In this document: in pieces, positions 43,837 through 54,800 of the stretch | How the letters are laid out: each line of letters opens with the position of its first letter | Numbering within the stretch: the stretch's first letter is position 1 | Assembly (NCBI GenBank): GCA_000333855.2 | Contig: CM007348.1 | Coordinates: 301,758 to 365,757 of the forward strand | DNA length: 64,000 nt | DNA from: Endotrypanum monterogeii | Lineage: Eukaryota; Euglenozoa; Kinetoplastea; Trypanosomatida; Trypanosomatidae | Direction: 5' to 3' | Translations under genes and position numbers: made by a program | Notes under the pieces: model-generated | What the model saw: the letters and a program-made list of their open reading frames with translations, nothing else | The model's database searches: none | Told to the model about the DNA's origin: nothing

Positions 43837-45078
43837 ATGGGTGACTGCATCCAGCTCACAGCACGCCGGGTAGCCTACCCGTCTGCCATCGAACCCTGTC
43901 AATTGGGAGAGTCTCCGACCTGGGATGATGAACACCAGGCGTTGTGGTGGATCGATATTCTTGGTGAGGCCTTGTACGTTGCCCATCCCGGGGACGACAA
44001 CACAGTCGACTTCGACCGCGTCGAGGTGGTGCCCCTGCGCGGGCACCGCCCTGGGTTCATTGTGCATGCAACTACGGCTACCATGCCCGATGATGCTGTC
44101 GCAGGCACGCCGTTGCGGCGCCATGCCATTTGGGGCTCGCAGAAGGGCCTTTTTTGTACCTTCTACGTGTCCAGTCTGCCATTGTACACAGCAAAACAAC
44201 CCAGTGGGCGGCACCCACAGCGGAGGGCCTCATCGAGAGTGCAGCACTGCCAGATGTGCCGCTTTCCCCAGTCCCTTTTCCCTCTCCAGGATAAACGAGT
44301 TTACCGATTTAACGACGGCAAAGTTGGCCCTGATGGCTCTCTCTGGTGTGGCGGTATGATGGAGCGCACACATGAATTTCCCAGGCGCGATCTGAGGTCT
44401 GGATTTCTTCTTCAGTGGAACGCTCCGGGCTCTGCCAAGTCACTGTCTCCGCACACGGCTGCCGTCGAGAGTAGTGGCTTCTCCGTGGGCGTACCTGATG
44501 TCACCGTGTCCAACGGATTGGGGTGGTCCCCGGCTGGGGATGTCTTGTATCATATCGACACACCCACCGCCGTCATTCGCGCGTACCCGTACGGGGGTAC
44601 ACCATCGACCGACGGCTCACCAGGGGTCCCCCAGGATGTAAAGGGTATGAGGGAGGGAAGCTGGGTGTACTGGGCTTTGCCCGATAACCTGAAAAAGCGT
44701 GGTGCCGTTCTTGATGGACTGTGTGTGGATGCTTCAGGCTCGGTGTGGGTTGCGCTGGCGGGAATCGGTGAGGTTATACGCCTGCAGGCCGGCGAGACTG
44801 GCGTCAAAGGTGCCGCAAACGTCTCCATTACTGCCGTGGTGGTTGTGCCGCAGGTCACTCTGAGCACGAGCTGCTGCTTTGGTGGAGCTGACCTGACAAC
44901 CCTATATATAACCACGGCCCGCGGCACCTCAAAGGAGGCGGTGACTTCCTGTAAGGAGAAGGGTGCTGGATGGATCTATGCCGTGAACCTCAGGGGAATT
45001 GCTAAAGGCATGTCCGCGTCGAGACTGCGCGTGTCGGTGTCGAGGCTGTTCACTTCGCGGCAGCAGCACCATCTTTAG
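43837..45078 (+). CDS. SMP-30/gluconolactonase/LRE-family protein
   Basis: 413 aa six-bladed propeller of the SMP-30 (regucalcin) family; members are metal-dependent lactonases. The blade motifs appear in order: QLGESPTWDDEHQALWWIDI with metal ligand Glu25, RFNDGKVGPDGSLWCGGM with Asn159, SNGLGWSPAGDVLYHIDT with Asn226, and LDGLCVDASGSVWVALAG with Asp293. CFGGADLTTLYITTA follows near the end. These match the four metal/active-site positions of the family, so an active lactonase is likely; the sugar lactone cannot be told. It is about 100 residues longer than animal SMP-30, mainly through extra sequence around residues 75-155 and a basic C-terminal tail. No signal peptide or PTS1-type C-terminus is evident. 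ATG 43837 is the first of the frame after the spliced-leader acceptor candidate. Confidence 0.9.
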   Translation: MGDCIQLTARRVAYPSAIEPCQLGESPTWDDEHQALWWIDILGEALYVAHPGDDNTVDFDRVEVVPLRGHRPGFIVHATTATMPDDAVAGTPLRRHAIWGSQKGLFCTFYVSSLPLYTAKQPSGRHPQRRASSRVQHCQMCRFPQSLFPLQDKRVYRFNDGKVGPDGSLWCGGMMERTHEFPRRDLRSGFLLQWNAPGSAKSLSPHTAAVESSGFSVGVPDVTVSNGLGWSPAGDVLYHIDTPTAVIRAYPYGGTPSTDGSPGVPQDVKGMREGSWVYWALPDNLKKRGAVLDGLCVDASGSVWVALAGIGEVIRLQAGETGVKGAANVSITAVVVVPQVTLSTSCCFGGADLTTLYITTARGTSKEAVTSCKEKGAGWIYAVNLRGIAKGMSASRLRVSVSRLFTSRQQHHL

Positions 45079-46465
45079 CACCCCTATCTTGGGTTCCTCA
45101 CGAGCGGGTTTCTCTTGCGGCGCAGGCACTTGACTGTCCCTCTCTAGCTGCCATGACGCTCGAGTGCAGAGGAGTTTATGCAGTACACGTGTGTGCATGT
45201 CTGCGGAGCGATTCAACACTCAACATATTCTATCGCATATTTTATTCTGTCGTTCTTTCCTCTTCTGTTTCACTGATTTTTTCACAGCCTGTGTGCCGGC
45301 AGAAGAAAAAAAAAGGATGAGCAATCAGCCAAATATCAAATACAAACATGTTCTTACGTCCAACAGCACCTTTGTACTTAGTGGGAGCACATGTATATAT
45401 ACATATATATATACATGAGATACTAACGGCCACAAATGGTGACTCGCTTTCGAAGCGACAACAAAAATGTGGAGCATCGAAAAAAAAAAAGGAGGAGGAG
45501 GAATGGGGCGGTTTTCAAATCCTCTCGTACGCGAATCCCAACATCCGCCGAGGGCGAATCTCGTGAGATATTTGCTCCACAAGAATGCAACGGAAAGGGA
45601 ACCCTCCCCCCCTCAAAAAAAAAAACAGACAAAAATATCAAAATTACAATCTATAGGGCGGATTGGAGCACCTGTTTAGTCTCAACTCACTGCCCCTATA
45701 TCTTTCTGTAACCAACGGGAGGAAGACATGGGTCTGTGCACATAGGAAACCCGTTCATCAGTACTTGGGGGTAAGCAATCAGATTGACCTGGGCACAACA
45801 GCCTTTTTGTGAATGTCCGTACACCTCCCTACCTCCTTCCTCCGGGGATATGAATAGCTTCCTCCTTATTTTCCAGCGCCCCGATGCCTTACTCTCACTT
45901 CTTCTATTTTTCCCCCTCTTCGCCAACGTTTGGACATGTATGTGCATCATTGTATATCATGCCGCTTGTATTGGCTTTGGTAATCTACACGCTTTTCATT
46001 TACATCCGCTTCCCTCCCTTTTCAAACACATAAACACACATACATACATATGTATTTATATATATATATATATATATGCACGCAGCATAAATCTTATCAT
46101 TGATTTCAAAACAATAATAGCCAAGGCGTCGTTGTTACACACCCATCTTTCCTTGATCATCCCCTCTTCCCCTCTCCAGTTTCTCTTCTTCAACTTCCTT
46201 TTTGAAATTATAAATATATATATATATAGTTGTAAGTTTTTGTTTATATATATATATATGGGTGGTGGTCTGAGGGTCTTCTCGCCGTCGTTATTACTAC
46301 GTCCATACTCTGCGTGCTTTCCTTTTCTCTCCTCCCCACCCCTTCCCCACAGTCATCTATATACAGACATATATATATACAGACATATATATATATATAT
46401 ATCCCCAAAGAGCCCGTTGCTTTACAAATCTACACAGCGCTTCTGACAGGCTGGCAGCTTGAGCG
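45079..46465. other. Spacer upstream of P450 reductase
   Basis: No gene recognised. TA repeats lie at 45395-45412, 46050-46078, 46213-46259 and 46365-46402. A CT-rich tract ending CCCCACAG (AG 46351-46352) is a likely spliced-leader acceptor. The long open frame at 45784-46446 is low-complexity and not considered a gene. Confidence 0.55.
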
Positions 46466-48412
46466 ATGACTCTAGTGTATATTGTTGTTACGGTGCTTGT
46501 CGCACTTGCGGGCTACTTTTACATCCGATTGAGCAGACAGTCCTCAGTACACCATGATGGCAGATCACCCACGGTCGACTCCAGCCCCAAAAATTCTGGC
46601 GCAGGATCGGCCGGCGGCGCCGCTTCTTTTGATGCCAACAACACACATCCCGATAATCGGAAAGATGTCACAGTTCTTTTTGGATCACAGACAGGTACAG
46701 CGGAAATGTTTGCCAAGACATTGGCACGCGAAGGGGTGAGGCTTGGCATTTCCATCAAAATAAGCGACGTAGAGTCGTATGAGAATTCTGACCTGGAGAA
46801 TGAAAACCTTGTTCTTCTGATATGCGCTACCTATGGTGAAGGTGAACCGACGGACTCGATGAAAGACTTTCACGACTGGGTGATGGACGACTGTCGCTTG
46901 CCAGGAGAGGAGCTAGCAAACGTCAAGTACGCGGTATTCGGCCTGGGTGATCGCCAGTACAAGTATTTCTGCGAGGAGGGCATCGTCATGGACCGCCGCT
47001 TTGACGAGCTTGGGGCACAGCGTATTTTTGGGCTTGGCTGTGGTGACGCGGGTAATGGGCAGCTGGAGGAGCAGTTTGATGAGTGGTGCAAGGACCTCTG
47101 GCCGGCGGTCGGACGTGCACTGAACATCACTATCAAAGAAAGCGCAGAGGAACTGGTGGAGCCGCAGTGCCGAATGAAGTACTGGGAGGAGGCCGAGGCA
47201 CCGCTGGCGTACCCCAAGACCGCTTCTGTCTTGGAACCGATGCAACGCCTGCCTGTGTGGGTTCCTGTCATTCGCAACGACGAGCTTCTCAGCCGAACAG
47301 AAGGATACAGCACTCGAGCCATCGATTTGAGCATCAGCAACACTATTATTTCTTACCAAGCTGGTGATCACCTCGGTATCATTCCCTGCAACTCCGATGT
47401 GGTGGTCTCCCAGTATCTAGACACCCTGGGAATCTCCGACGATGAGGCCAGCCGCGTCTTTTCTTTGCAGGACAAGAAAACGCTCAAAAACGTATTTCCT
47501 GCCCGCGTGTCGGTGCGCACAGCACTCAAGTGGTATATCGATCTCGCCGGACCCCCGAAGAAGTCGACGCTGCGGGCCTTTGCACAGTACTGCAGTGACC
47601 CCGCACAGAAAGAGGAGCTGCTGCGCATCCTTCGCGTGGGTCAGGAAGCGCAAAAGGAGTTCTCAAAGCTCTGTGGTAAGCTGCGTACTGTTTACGGCTT
47701 CTTGAGAAAGTTCCACTCCGCAACAATACCCCTATCCTTCTTCCTCGAGGTTATGCCCCGCATCATACCCCGCTATTACTCTATCGCCTCGGACCTTCTC
47801 GCCTCTCCCACCTCGGTGGGAACGGCGGTTGCAATCATGGATGGCGGTCTGTGCACCAGCATGCTGTCCAAGCTACAGGTGGGTGACCAGGTGCCTGTTT
47901 TCGTGCGCAAGTCCAACTTCCACCTTCCGTTGAGGGATAAGAAGCGGCCTGTTGTGATGATTGGGGCTGGCACCGGTATCGCGCCTTTCATTGGCTTCAT
48001 CGCACGCCGTGGGGTCTGGAAAGAGAGGGGTGTGGAACTTGGCAAGGCTATGCTTTTCTTCGGGTGCCGCCGGCACGACGAGGATCACATCTTCGAGGAG
48101 TACTGCACAAGGGCCCTCCACGAGGGGAGTCTGTCGGTTCTGGATGTTGCGTACAGTCGTGACCAGCCCGAGAAAGTGTACGTACAACACCGGATGAAGC
48201 TGCGTGCCTCTGAGATATGGGAGATGCTGGTCTCGGGTGCTAACGTCTATGTGTGTGGTGACGCAAGGCGGATGGCCAGGGACGTGGAGGCTGAACTGAC
48301 GCACATCGTAGAAAGTAATGGGAAAATGTCTCACGACCAGGCCATTGAGTACATCAGAAAGTTGGAGACGGAGGAGCGCTACCTCAAGGACGTCTGGTCA
48401 TCCACGCTCTAG
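46466..48412 (+). CDS. NADPH-cytochrome P450 reductase-like diflavin reductase
   Basis: 648 aa. It transfers electrons from NADPH through FAD and FMN to acceptors such as cytochrome P450; in trypanosomatids a natural partner is sterol 14-alpha-demethylase. Residues 2-20 (LVYIVVTVLVALAGYFYI) are an N-terminal membrane anchor, followed by a Ser/Gly-rich linker. The FMN-binding flavodoxin domain shows VLFGSQTGTAEMFA, CATYGEGEPTD and VFGLGDRQYKYF. The FAD domain has PRYYSIASD. The NADP domain has MIGAGTGIAPFIGF, FFGCRRHDEDHIFEEY, AYSRDQPEKVYVQHR and NVYVCGDARRMA. The conserved aromatic Trp near the C-terminus lies in YLKDVWSSTL. Domain order and length are normal for CPR. Other diflavin reductases lack this anchor, so CPR is preferred, though trypanosomatids carry several paralogues. 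Confidence 0.9.
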   Translation: MTLVYIVVTVLVALAGYFYIRLSRQSSVHHDGRSPTVDSSPKNSGAGSAGGAASFDANNTHPDNRKDVTVLFGSQTGTAEMFAKTLAREGVRLGISIKISDVESYENSDLENENLVLLICATYGEGEPTDSMKDFHDWVMDDCRLPGEELANVKYAVFGLGDRQYKYFCEEGIVMDRRFDELGAQRIFGLGCGDAGNGQLEEQFDEWCKDLWPAVGRALNITIKESAEELVEPQCRMKYWEEAEAPLAYPKTASVLEPMQRLPVWVPVIRNDELLSRTEGYSTRAIDLSISNTIISYQAGDHLGIIPCNSDVVVSQYLDTLGISDDEASRVFSLQDKKTLKNVFPARVSVRTALKWYIDLAGPPKKSTLRAFAQYCSDPAQKEELLRILRVGQEAQKEFSKLCGKLRTVYGFLRKFHSATIPLSFFLEVMPRIIPRYYSIASDLLASPTSVGTAVAIMDGGLCTSMLSKLQVGDQVPVFVRKSNFHLPLRDKKRPVVMIGAGTGIAPFIGFIARRGVWKERGVELGKAMLFFGCRRHDEDHIFEEYCTRALHEGSLSVLDVAYSRDQPEKVYVQHRMKLRASEIWEMLVSGANVYVCGDARRMARDVEAELTHIVESNGKMSHDQAIEYIRKLETEERYLKDVWSSTL

Positions 48413-49189
48413 GTGGAGCGGAGGTGGGTCGAGGGGGGAGAGAAGGAATAGCCGAGGCCGATAATCGAATGAAATTCTGAATGACGTTTTATGGTAAGAA
48501 GATCTCGTGTGTGGTTTTTTTTTCCCCTTGGGTAATTGAGTTTGTATAGTTGCGATTGTCTTAATGACCGTCTCGAAGAAAAATGGGGTGGCGGAGTTAT
48601 AAGGTTGGTGGAAGGGAGGTAACGCCAGTATAATGTGCATGCAGGGCATCCAAGTGTTCCTCTTGTGACGGAAACAAGGAACGCTGGGCTTGTAAATAAT
48701 GTTTTTTTTTTTTTTGAAGCCCTTTTTCGTTCTATGCAACTCATTAACACAGTGCCTTTCTTGCCGCTCTCGAGCTAGGGGAGATGCAGCAGGTAAAGGA
48801 CTCTGCTTGCGTGAAGATGACGACTCTGATTTCATCTTTTTTTCTCGCTGCTTCGAATGAGTAACCTCCCCCTCCGTTTTTTTTTTTTCCCGTGACAGGT
48901 GCAGTGCAACCCCTTTTCGTAATCGCACTCTCTCCCTCACCTCACCTCACGCGCCACCATCCTCTTTTGGAGCTACGTTTATGTTATCTGTACCCTTTTT
49001 TTTTTGCATCTAAACGATAAGCGTTGCCATGAATCACAGCCGGTGTACATAGAGCTCTCATGATTCCCACTAAGGTCTCAACCGCACTGTTCTCATGAGT
49101 GTTTGTTTATCCTCCAAAGATGATTCATTGGAAAAAAAAAAATACTGACCGTAAGGAGCATATGTGGCCTCCATCATATTCCTTCCATG

Positions 49190-49192
<3 letters not shown>

Positions 49193-49234
<42 letters not shown>

Positions 49235-49506
49235 GGGGGGGGGANNNNNNNNNNNNNNNNNNNNNNNNNNNNNNNNNNNNNNNNNNNNNNNNNNNNNNNN
49301 NNNNNNNNNNNNNNNNNNNNNNNNNNNNNNNNNNNNNNNNNNNNNNNNNNNNNNNNNNNNNNNNNNNNNNNNNNNNNNNNNNNNNNNNNNNNNNNNNNNN
49401 NNNNNNNNNNNNNNNNNNNNNNNNNNNNNNNNNNNNNNNNNNNNNNNNNNNNNNNNNNNNNNNNNNNNNNNNNNNNNNNNNNNNNNNNNNNNNNNNNNNN
49501 NNNNNN

Positions 49507-49547
<41 letters not shown>
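49193..49547. repeat. Long TA microsatellite split by an assembly gap
   Basis: TA units at 49193-49231 end in TTAAGG and a G run, then N (49245-49506), then another TA array ending in the same TTAAGG and G run at 49548-49559. The repeated edge suggests one locus represented twice. Confidence 0.85.
49245..49506. other. Assembly gap (262 N)
   Basis: Run of N inside a TA microsatellite whose two flanks are nearly identical. Confidence 0.98.
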
Positions 49548-49549
<2 letters not shown>

Positions 49550-50507
49550 GGGGGGGGGGTAGGCGACGTGCAGCAAAGCACACACACACACTTACATACA
49601 TACACGTCTACTGTGTGGTATGCTAGGGGGAGTAGTGGGAGTGGTGGTGGGGGGAGAGACGAGAGAGGGGGTCGGTCTCTTGGTGGTGGTGAAGTTATTC
49701 AACATAATGTGGTGCTCCTGTCTTACATCTCCCCGGTTTTTGTTCGTGTGATGTGATTCACATTTGATATCTCAAATATTTGGCAGAGTGGTGCTCACGT
49801 TGTCGACAGCACAGTGTGAAGCTGATAGGTATTGTGGCAAGCTGTCTTGAGTACCTTTGTTGCTAGCTGCGCTGCTTCGTGCCTATCTCCTTATCCCGTT
49901 TCGCTTTCCTTTTTTTGTTGCATGCAGGGGAAGTGTGTGCATTTACCAGAAACGATCAACACAGCCCCCCCCCCCTCTCAATCCTTGGCCCCTGCTCTGA
50001 TACGGGTTCTGCTCTCTCGAAGTAAATAAATATGTACAGGCGCAACGGCAGACACCTGTTTATGTATAATGCCTTGATCTTTTTTTTTTCTCTACCTCGT
50101 TTTTCCTTTGCTTCTCTCATCTCTCCTCACGACATTTTTTGTTGTTGTTGTATGTATAATTCCTCGGATGAGTGATTCTTCATGCTGCATTTGCTTTTCT
50201 TCTTCTTGCGTAACGGTGGCACTTGCCTAGATGGCGCGACGCCTTTTGTCCCTCTCGATTTCGACCTTAAACATTGACCTGGCGCGCATCTACTTAGGCG
50301 TTTTTGTAACGCAGCGAGATCAAAAAAAAAAAAATTACATCCACACACATGAATAAAAAAGAGGGGGGGTAATTTATATTTATTCATGTCTATTATATAA
50401 AACTGCACACACGCACATTATATATATATATATATATACACATAGATCCCCTCCGTGACTCATTCCACGCTTATTCATTATCAGCTGGGTGACTTGCACT
50501 CATCGTC

Positions 50508-51827
50508 ATGTCTTTTATATTGATGGCCTGTACGGATATCCGGGCGCAGAAGGTGAACATTGAGCTTCCCTTTGAGCGGCCACCAGCCTCGCTGGAAGCA
50601 CTGCGCACTGTGTTGGAGCGTATATTCCGTCAAGAAGAAGAGGCCATCAAATACACGATGGGCTATATCGATACGAGGGCATGTGAACCGTTCACTATCA
50701 ACCGCCTACAGCGCTACGATGATGACTCGCAGAGATGGGTTGATCTACCTTCCATAGAAGCTCTTCAGACGTACGATCAGCTGTATGTATTTCGCAAGAA
50801 CAGTACCAAAGCGGATATTTCGACCCAGCGCGAGCTGCCACCGCCTCGGGCGTCTGAGTTCTTTTACGATCCATTCGCCACGGGGGTACCCACAACACCA
50901 CGCACGTCACTGCGCATCGCGGAGGACAGTGGCGCTGCCGCTTCTGCACCTTTCCGTGCTGGTTACGGGGAAAGACTCTCTCCAAACCACACAGGTCGCA
51001 TCGTGGAAGGGAGCCCTTACAGTGCCAGTGGTGGCGTTGATTCCGTGTCCGCACCCCGGTCTTCCGGGTGGCACACCGCAAGTGACCCTTACCCGGCGTC
51101 ACGTGCACTACCCACAGGTGCAACATCCGTACCCACATCGCCACGACTGTCGTCATCTTTTTATTACAAGGAACGCACCACACCAGAGCGTGTGGAGTAT
51201 CTCTTCAACCTCGGTAGTCAGAACAGTGCTGGTGGTTTGATGACAGAGAAATCTTTTGAACACATACTTCGCATGGCTGGCGTTACATTTCCTGCTGAGG
51301 TGCTCCAGGATCTTTTTTCCCACTTTTCGGCACGAGCCGGCGACGGTGCGACTGCTGCAGCAATCTCCAAGGAAAACTTTGAGGAGTTCTCGGTATACTT
51401 TCCGGTTCTGGTGAATATCGCCTACCAGCGGATCACGAACCAAGACCGCGAAGAGGCAATCCACGCAGCCCAGCGGGAAAATACGAAGCAACTAGAGAAC
51501 GCGCGGCGTCAGTTGAGCGAGTTGGAAGCTCGTCTTGTCACTGCACGAAAGGAGGTGCAGCAAAGCGAGCAGCGCAACAATCGTCTGCAAGAGGACCTGT
51601 ACGAAATCAGCCTACAGCGTGACCCGGAATACTGTCAGGAGGAGCAAAAACTACTTGACAAGGAGGTCAGTGTATTCAAGTACCGTGAGCGACTGTGTCG
51701 CGAGGAACGCGACTACGAGCGTCTGGCTATCGAGCGACGGAGGCGTGCCGTGGCGGTGTCTGCTCGGGTTCGTTCCAAATCCCCAAGGGGCACAAACGAT
51801 CCGAATCGCTACGGCCCCCGTGATTAG
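50508..51827 (+). CDS. BILBO1-NTD-like protein with EF-hand-like region and coiled coil
   Basis: 439 aa. The N-terminal ~100 residues resemble the ubiquitin-like N-terminal domain of BILBO1, the flagellar-pocket-collar scaffold of trypanosomatids. The resemblance includes DIRAQKVNIELPF near residues 10-22, YDDDSQRWVDL at 70-80 and TYDQLYVFRKN at 88-98, then a PPP-containing linker. A Ser/Pro-rich linker (110-220) follows. Residues about 224-300 form an EF-hand-like helical pair region (VEYLFNLGSQNSAGGLMTEK and a second unit around VLQDLFSHFSARAGDG); the loops are poor calcium binders by sequence. Residues about 310-415 are a charged coiled coil. This order (NTD, EF-hand, coiled coil) is that of BILBO1, but BILBO1 is longer and, as I recall, is encoded elsewhere, so this looks like a paralogue. 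A collar, basal-body or flagellar location is inference. Confidence 0.7.
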   Translation: MSFILMACTDIRAQKVNIELPFERPPASLEALRTVLERIFRQEEEAIKYTMGYIDTRACEPFTINRLQRYDDDSQRWVDLPSIEALQTYDQLYVFRKNSTKADISTQRELPPPRASEFFYDPFATGVPTTPRTSLRIAEDSGAAASAPFRAGYGERLSPNHTGRIVEGSPYSASGGVDSVSAPRSSGWHTASDPYPASRALPTGATSVPTSPRLSSSFYYKERTTPERVEYLFNLGSQNSAGGLMTEKSFEHILRMAGVTFPAEVLQDLFSHFSARAGDGATAAAISKENFEEFSVYFPVLVNIAYQRITNQDREEAIHAAQRENTKQLENARRQLSELEARLVTARKEVQQSEQRNNRLQEDLYEISLQRDPEYCQEEQKLLDKEVSVFKYRERLCREERDYERLAIERRRRAVAVSARVRSKSPRGTNDPNRYGPRD

Positions 51828-54800
51828 AAAAGTGCGCCGCGCCCCTCTTGATGGTGGCTTGAATCTACTTGCTTGCACCTGAAAAGAGGGGTTACCTATT
51901 TTCAAGAGGAGTGATAATAGGGGGTGCAGGGGAAGAAAGGTAAAGGTGTGTGTGTGTTTGTGTGTGTGCAATTGAAGGGTACATGGCGAAGGTACACTGA
52001 ATGACAGATATGCTTCATTTTTGTTTTGCCTTTTCTTCCTCCTTGTAGTTCTGCATCGATCACCCCTCTCAGCGCGCCTTCTTTTTTTTATATGTTTTGT
52101 ACGCGTACGCCCATTGCAAGTAGCGCATAGGTGGCTAGGAAAGTAGGCAAGATTAAAAAAGACATACTAACACGAATCACTGTCTGCATCGAGCTTCTCT
52201 TCCTCCACTCGTTGCTGGCGGGAGGTGTACATGCACTGTGTGCTTAGAAGCGTTTTTATTTTTTTCGTGGGGTTTCTGACCCTCCTTACCCCCCCATCTC
52301 TTCGTTTCTTCCTCTTCAGCAAATGTTTTTTTCGCAGAGTCCTCTTGATTTTCACCTATCATGAGCCTTTGAGCCCATCGCGTGTCTTCCTGTGCGGTCA
52401 GAGGTCTGTGTCCTTGTTCTCCTCTGTCTGGATGGACTCGCTTCCCAGCGCGTGTACTATACGTATCCACTAGCCAAACTTGGCTTTCTAGTTCTGTTTT
52501 TGGCAGTAGGTAAGAAAGGGACGGTATGTGATTTTCATAAGTGAGTCACTCCACTGCTGCACCGCTTCCGTGGGGGATGAATACCCGAATCGCGTCTCGC
52601 GTGATCGTTCTTTATAACTTACTCGTAGCAGTGGCTAGGAAAGGGACGGGCAGAAAAAAGAAATATGAAAAAGGGCAGCGAATTCTCTTCGTCTCCACAC
52701 TTGTTCGACGCAATCGGAATTCGACGATGGCGCACGATATGCCTGTGTCCCGTCGTACACAAATTCTACTCGGGTGAACATTTTTTCTCTCCAGCAACCT
52801 TGTCTTATCGACAGGGAACTGCGATTGTGTTCAGCTGAAGTGATCTCAGCAAATACGTAGAGCGCGCGACTGAAGAAATGACTCCACCTCTAAGTTGAGT
52901 CCCCCCCCCCCAACACACACACGCACACGCACACATATTCAGTGAAGTCGTTCATGTCACGGCTCTCGACTTCAGACTTTTCCCTCTGTTGAGGTCTTCC
53001 TGCTTCCTCCCCCCCCGTATATCTCGACTTTCTCCCTGATTCACCCGCAGCCCTTGGAAGGGTTCAAGCCCCCCCCCCTCCCTGTTCATCTCCTTTATAC
53101 TTCTCACATCACCTCCGCTTCCTCGTCCCTCCCTCGCAACGACTACTCTGTACAACCCTCCGCCGCGTCTTTCCCTCGTCGCCTTTTGTTTAATCTTCTA
53201 CACGCAACTGTTACCTGCTCCGGCCTCTCCTCTGCCATCAAATCAGTTGTTCCGGATGTTGTTTTTCCCTCTTTTTTCAGTAGCCCTTCCACGCAGGTAG
53301 GGAAACAGAGAGACGGTCGTCCTACCGTCCCTTTCCCCGGTAGAGGGGGGAACGACAAATAAAAGATAAAGGGGGGGAGGGGTACAAAACACACAAGCCA
53401 TCCTCATCCACTGATGTTGCTCACACGTCGACTACAATGTCCCCTTTGTCGATTGCTGCAAAGAAACGAATCAAACTTTGGAATAAAGTCTTCATACATG
53501 GACCACTTTTTATACACGTGCATTTAAGTCCCCCACTCCCCCCCTTTTTTATTTAGGGGATGAGTTGGTGCGCGCAAGCCGTAGCAGCAGATAACAGTGC
53601 ATTGAGCAAAGCTTCTCAAACTCGTCTGCCAATATTAATTCCACTTCACGACTTGGGTACACGTTTTTTTTTTCTGTGTGATAAGGTGTGAGAGAAAGCA
53701 TCATCATCATTTCTCGCCAACGACAGTGTTAACGTTCTTTAAATTCCCTGTCTTTTTTATGTGTACTGTTCGCTATTCCTTGACTTGATCCAAGCGTAGG
53801 TGGTGCGGAGCAATCGAGGTGCTCGGAAAGGGGTAGCAATCTCTTCCACGCTCGCAAAGCTCTTTGTCATAATCACCGTGGGTTGTGAAATCTTTCTTGA
53901 TCAATAAATTCATTTTTTTTTATTTTTACTTTTTTGTAAACCTATATCTCTTTCTTATTTTTCTTTTTCTGCTACTCTTCCACCAACTCTTTTAAAATCT
54001 TCTCCTTTGCCTCCCCAACATGTTTTGCACTTTTTTTATACGCACTCAGAACTATGGTGATAAGCTTTCCCTCTCCACCTTTTTTCCATTGCAGTTCGCA
54101 CATCCCTCTCGTGCCCTCCTCTCGACATATTCGTTCATACCTCTCCTTCTTGCAATCTCGACAGCCGTCTTGATAGAGGTAATGCCGGAGGCTGCGGTGG
54201 ATGGTTCCGTTTCCCTGCCGCGACGGCATCGTTGCCATGCCTTGATGGGTCCTTCGCCTTCGAGCGAACCTTTCCGAGAAGTTCTCCTCTTCCCACTGTC
54301 TTCCCAGCGGCGGTGCCATGTCGGCGACGGGAGCGGTTGGTGTGTGTTTGTGTGCACGGTGGAATTCGTCGGCTCCCTCGCCGTCGTGTGTTTGTTCGTC
54401 TCTGTTTGCAATTTTTATTATTTTTCATCGCTTCCCGTGGACACATAATCTCTCCCTCATCCCTCACTTTTTATTTCCCTTTTACTCCCTTGCACGTCGC
54501 ACGGTGCTGTGTGTGTCTACGTACCCAAAGGGGGCGTGTGTGCATGTCTGCCTGCGCGCACATTTTTCATGCGCATTGAGCTATCTCCCTAGTTTTTCAG
54601 ATATATATTTTGCTCCGGCTACTTCCACCCCCCACCCACCCCTTTCACTACATTACTGTCATTATTATTATTATCGACTGAGCAATCACCCTGTTTCACA
54701 CACGCGCCTAGGGGTGTTTCTGTTACTGCATCGCTGTCTCAGCGATATATCGATTCCATGAAACGCCTTTGCTAATAGAGAAATTCGTTTTTGTGTTTGT

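Larger units (their letters stand above)
48413..50507. other. Spacer with TA repeats and N gap
   Basis: No gene recognised. TA repeats flank the N gap at 49245-49506, and another lies at 50417-50441. CT-rich sequence ending in TTATCAG (AG 50483-50484) precedes the next ATG by 23 bases. Confidence 0.55.

Noticed and set aside
45784..46446. 220-aa plus-strand ORF upstream of P450 reductase
   Set aside because: It is made of TA-repeat-derived Ile/Tyr runs and Phe/Leu/Ser pyrimidine-tract sequence, ends just before the reductase start, and spans its likely spliced-leader acceptor.
54020..54580. ORFs of 115-147 aa in the 54.0-54.8 kb spacer
   Set aside because: Several overlapping frames in pyrimidine-rich sequence, with no recognised motif and no typical coding bias.
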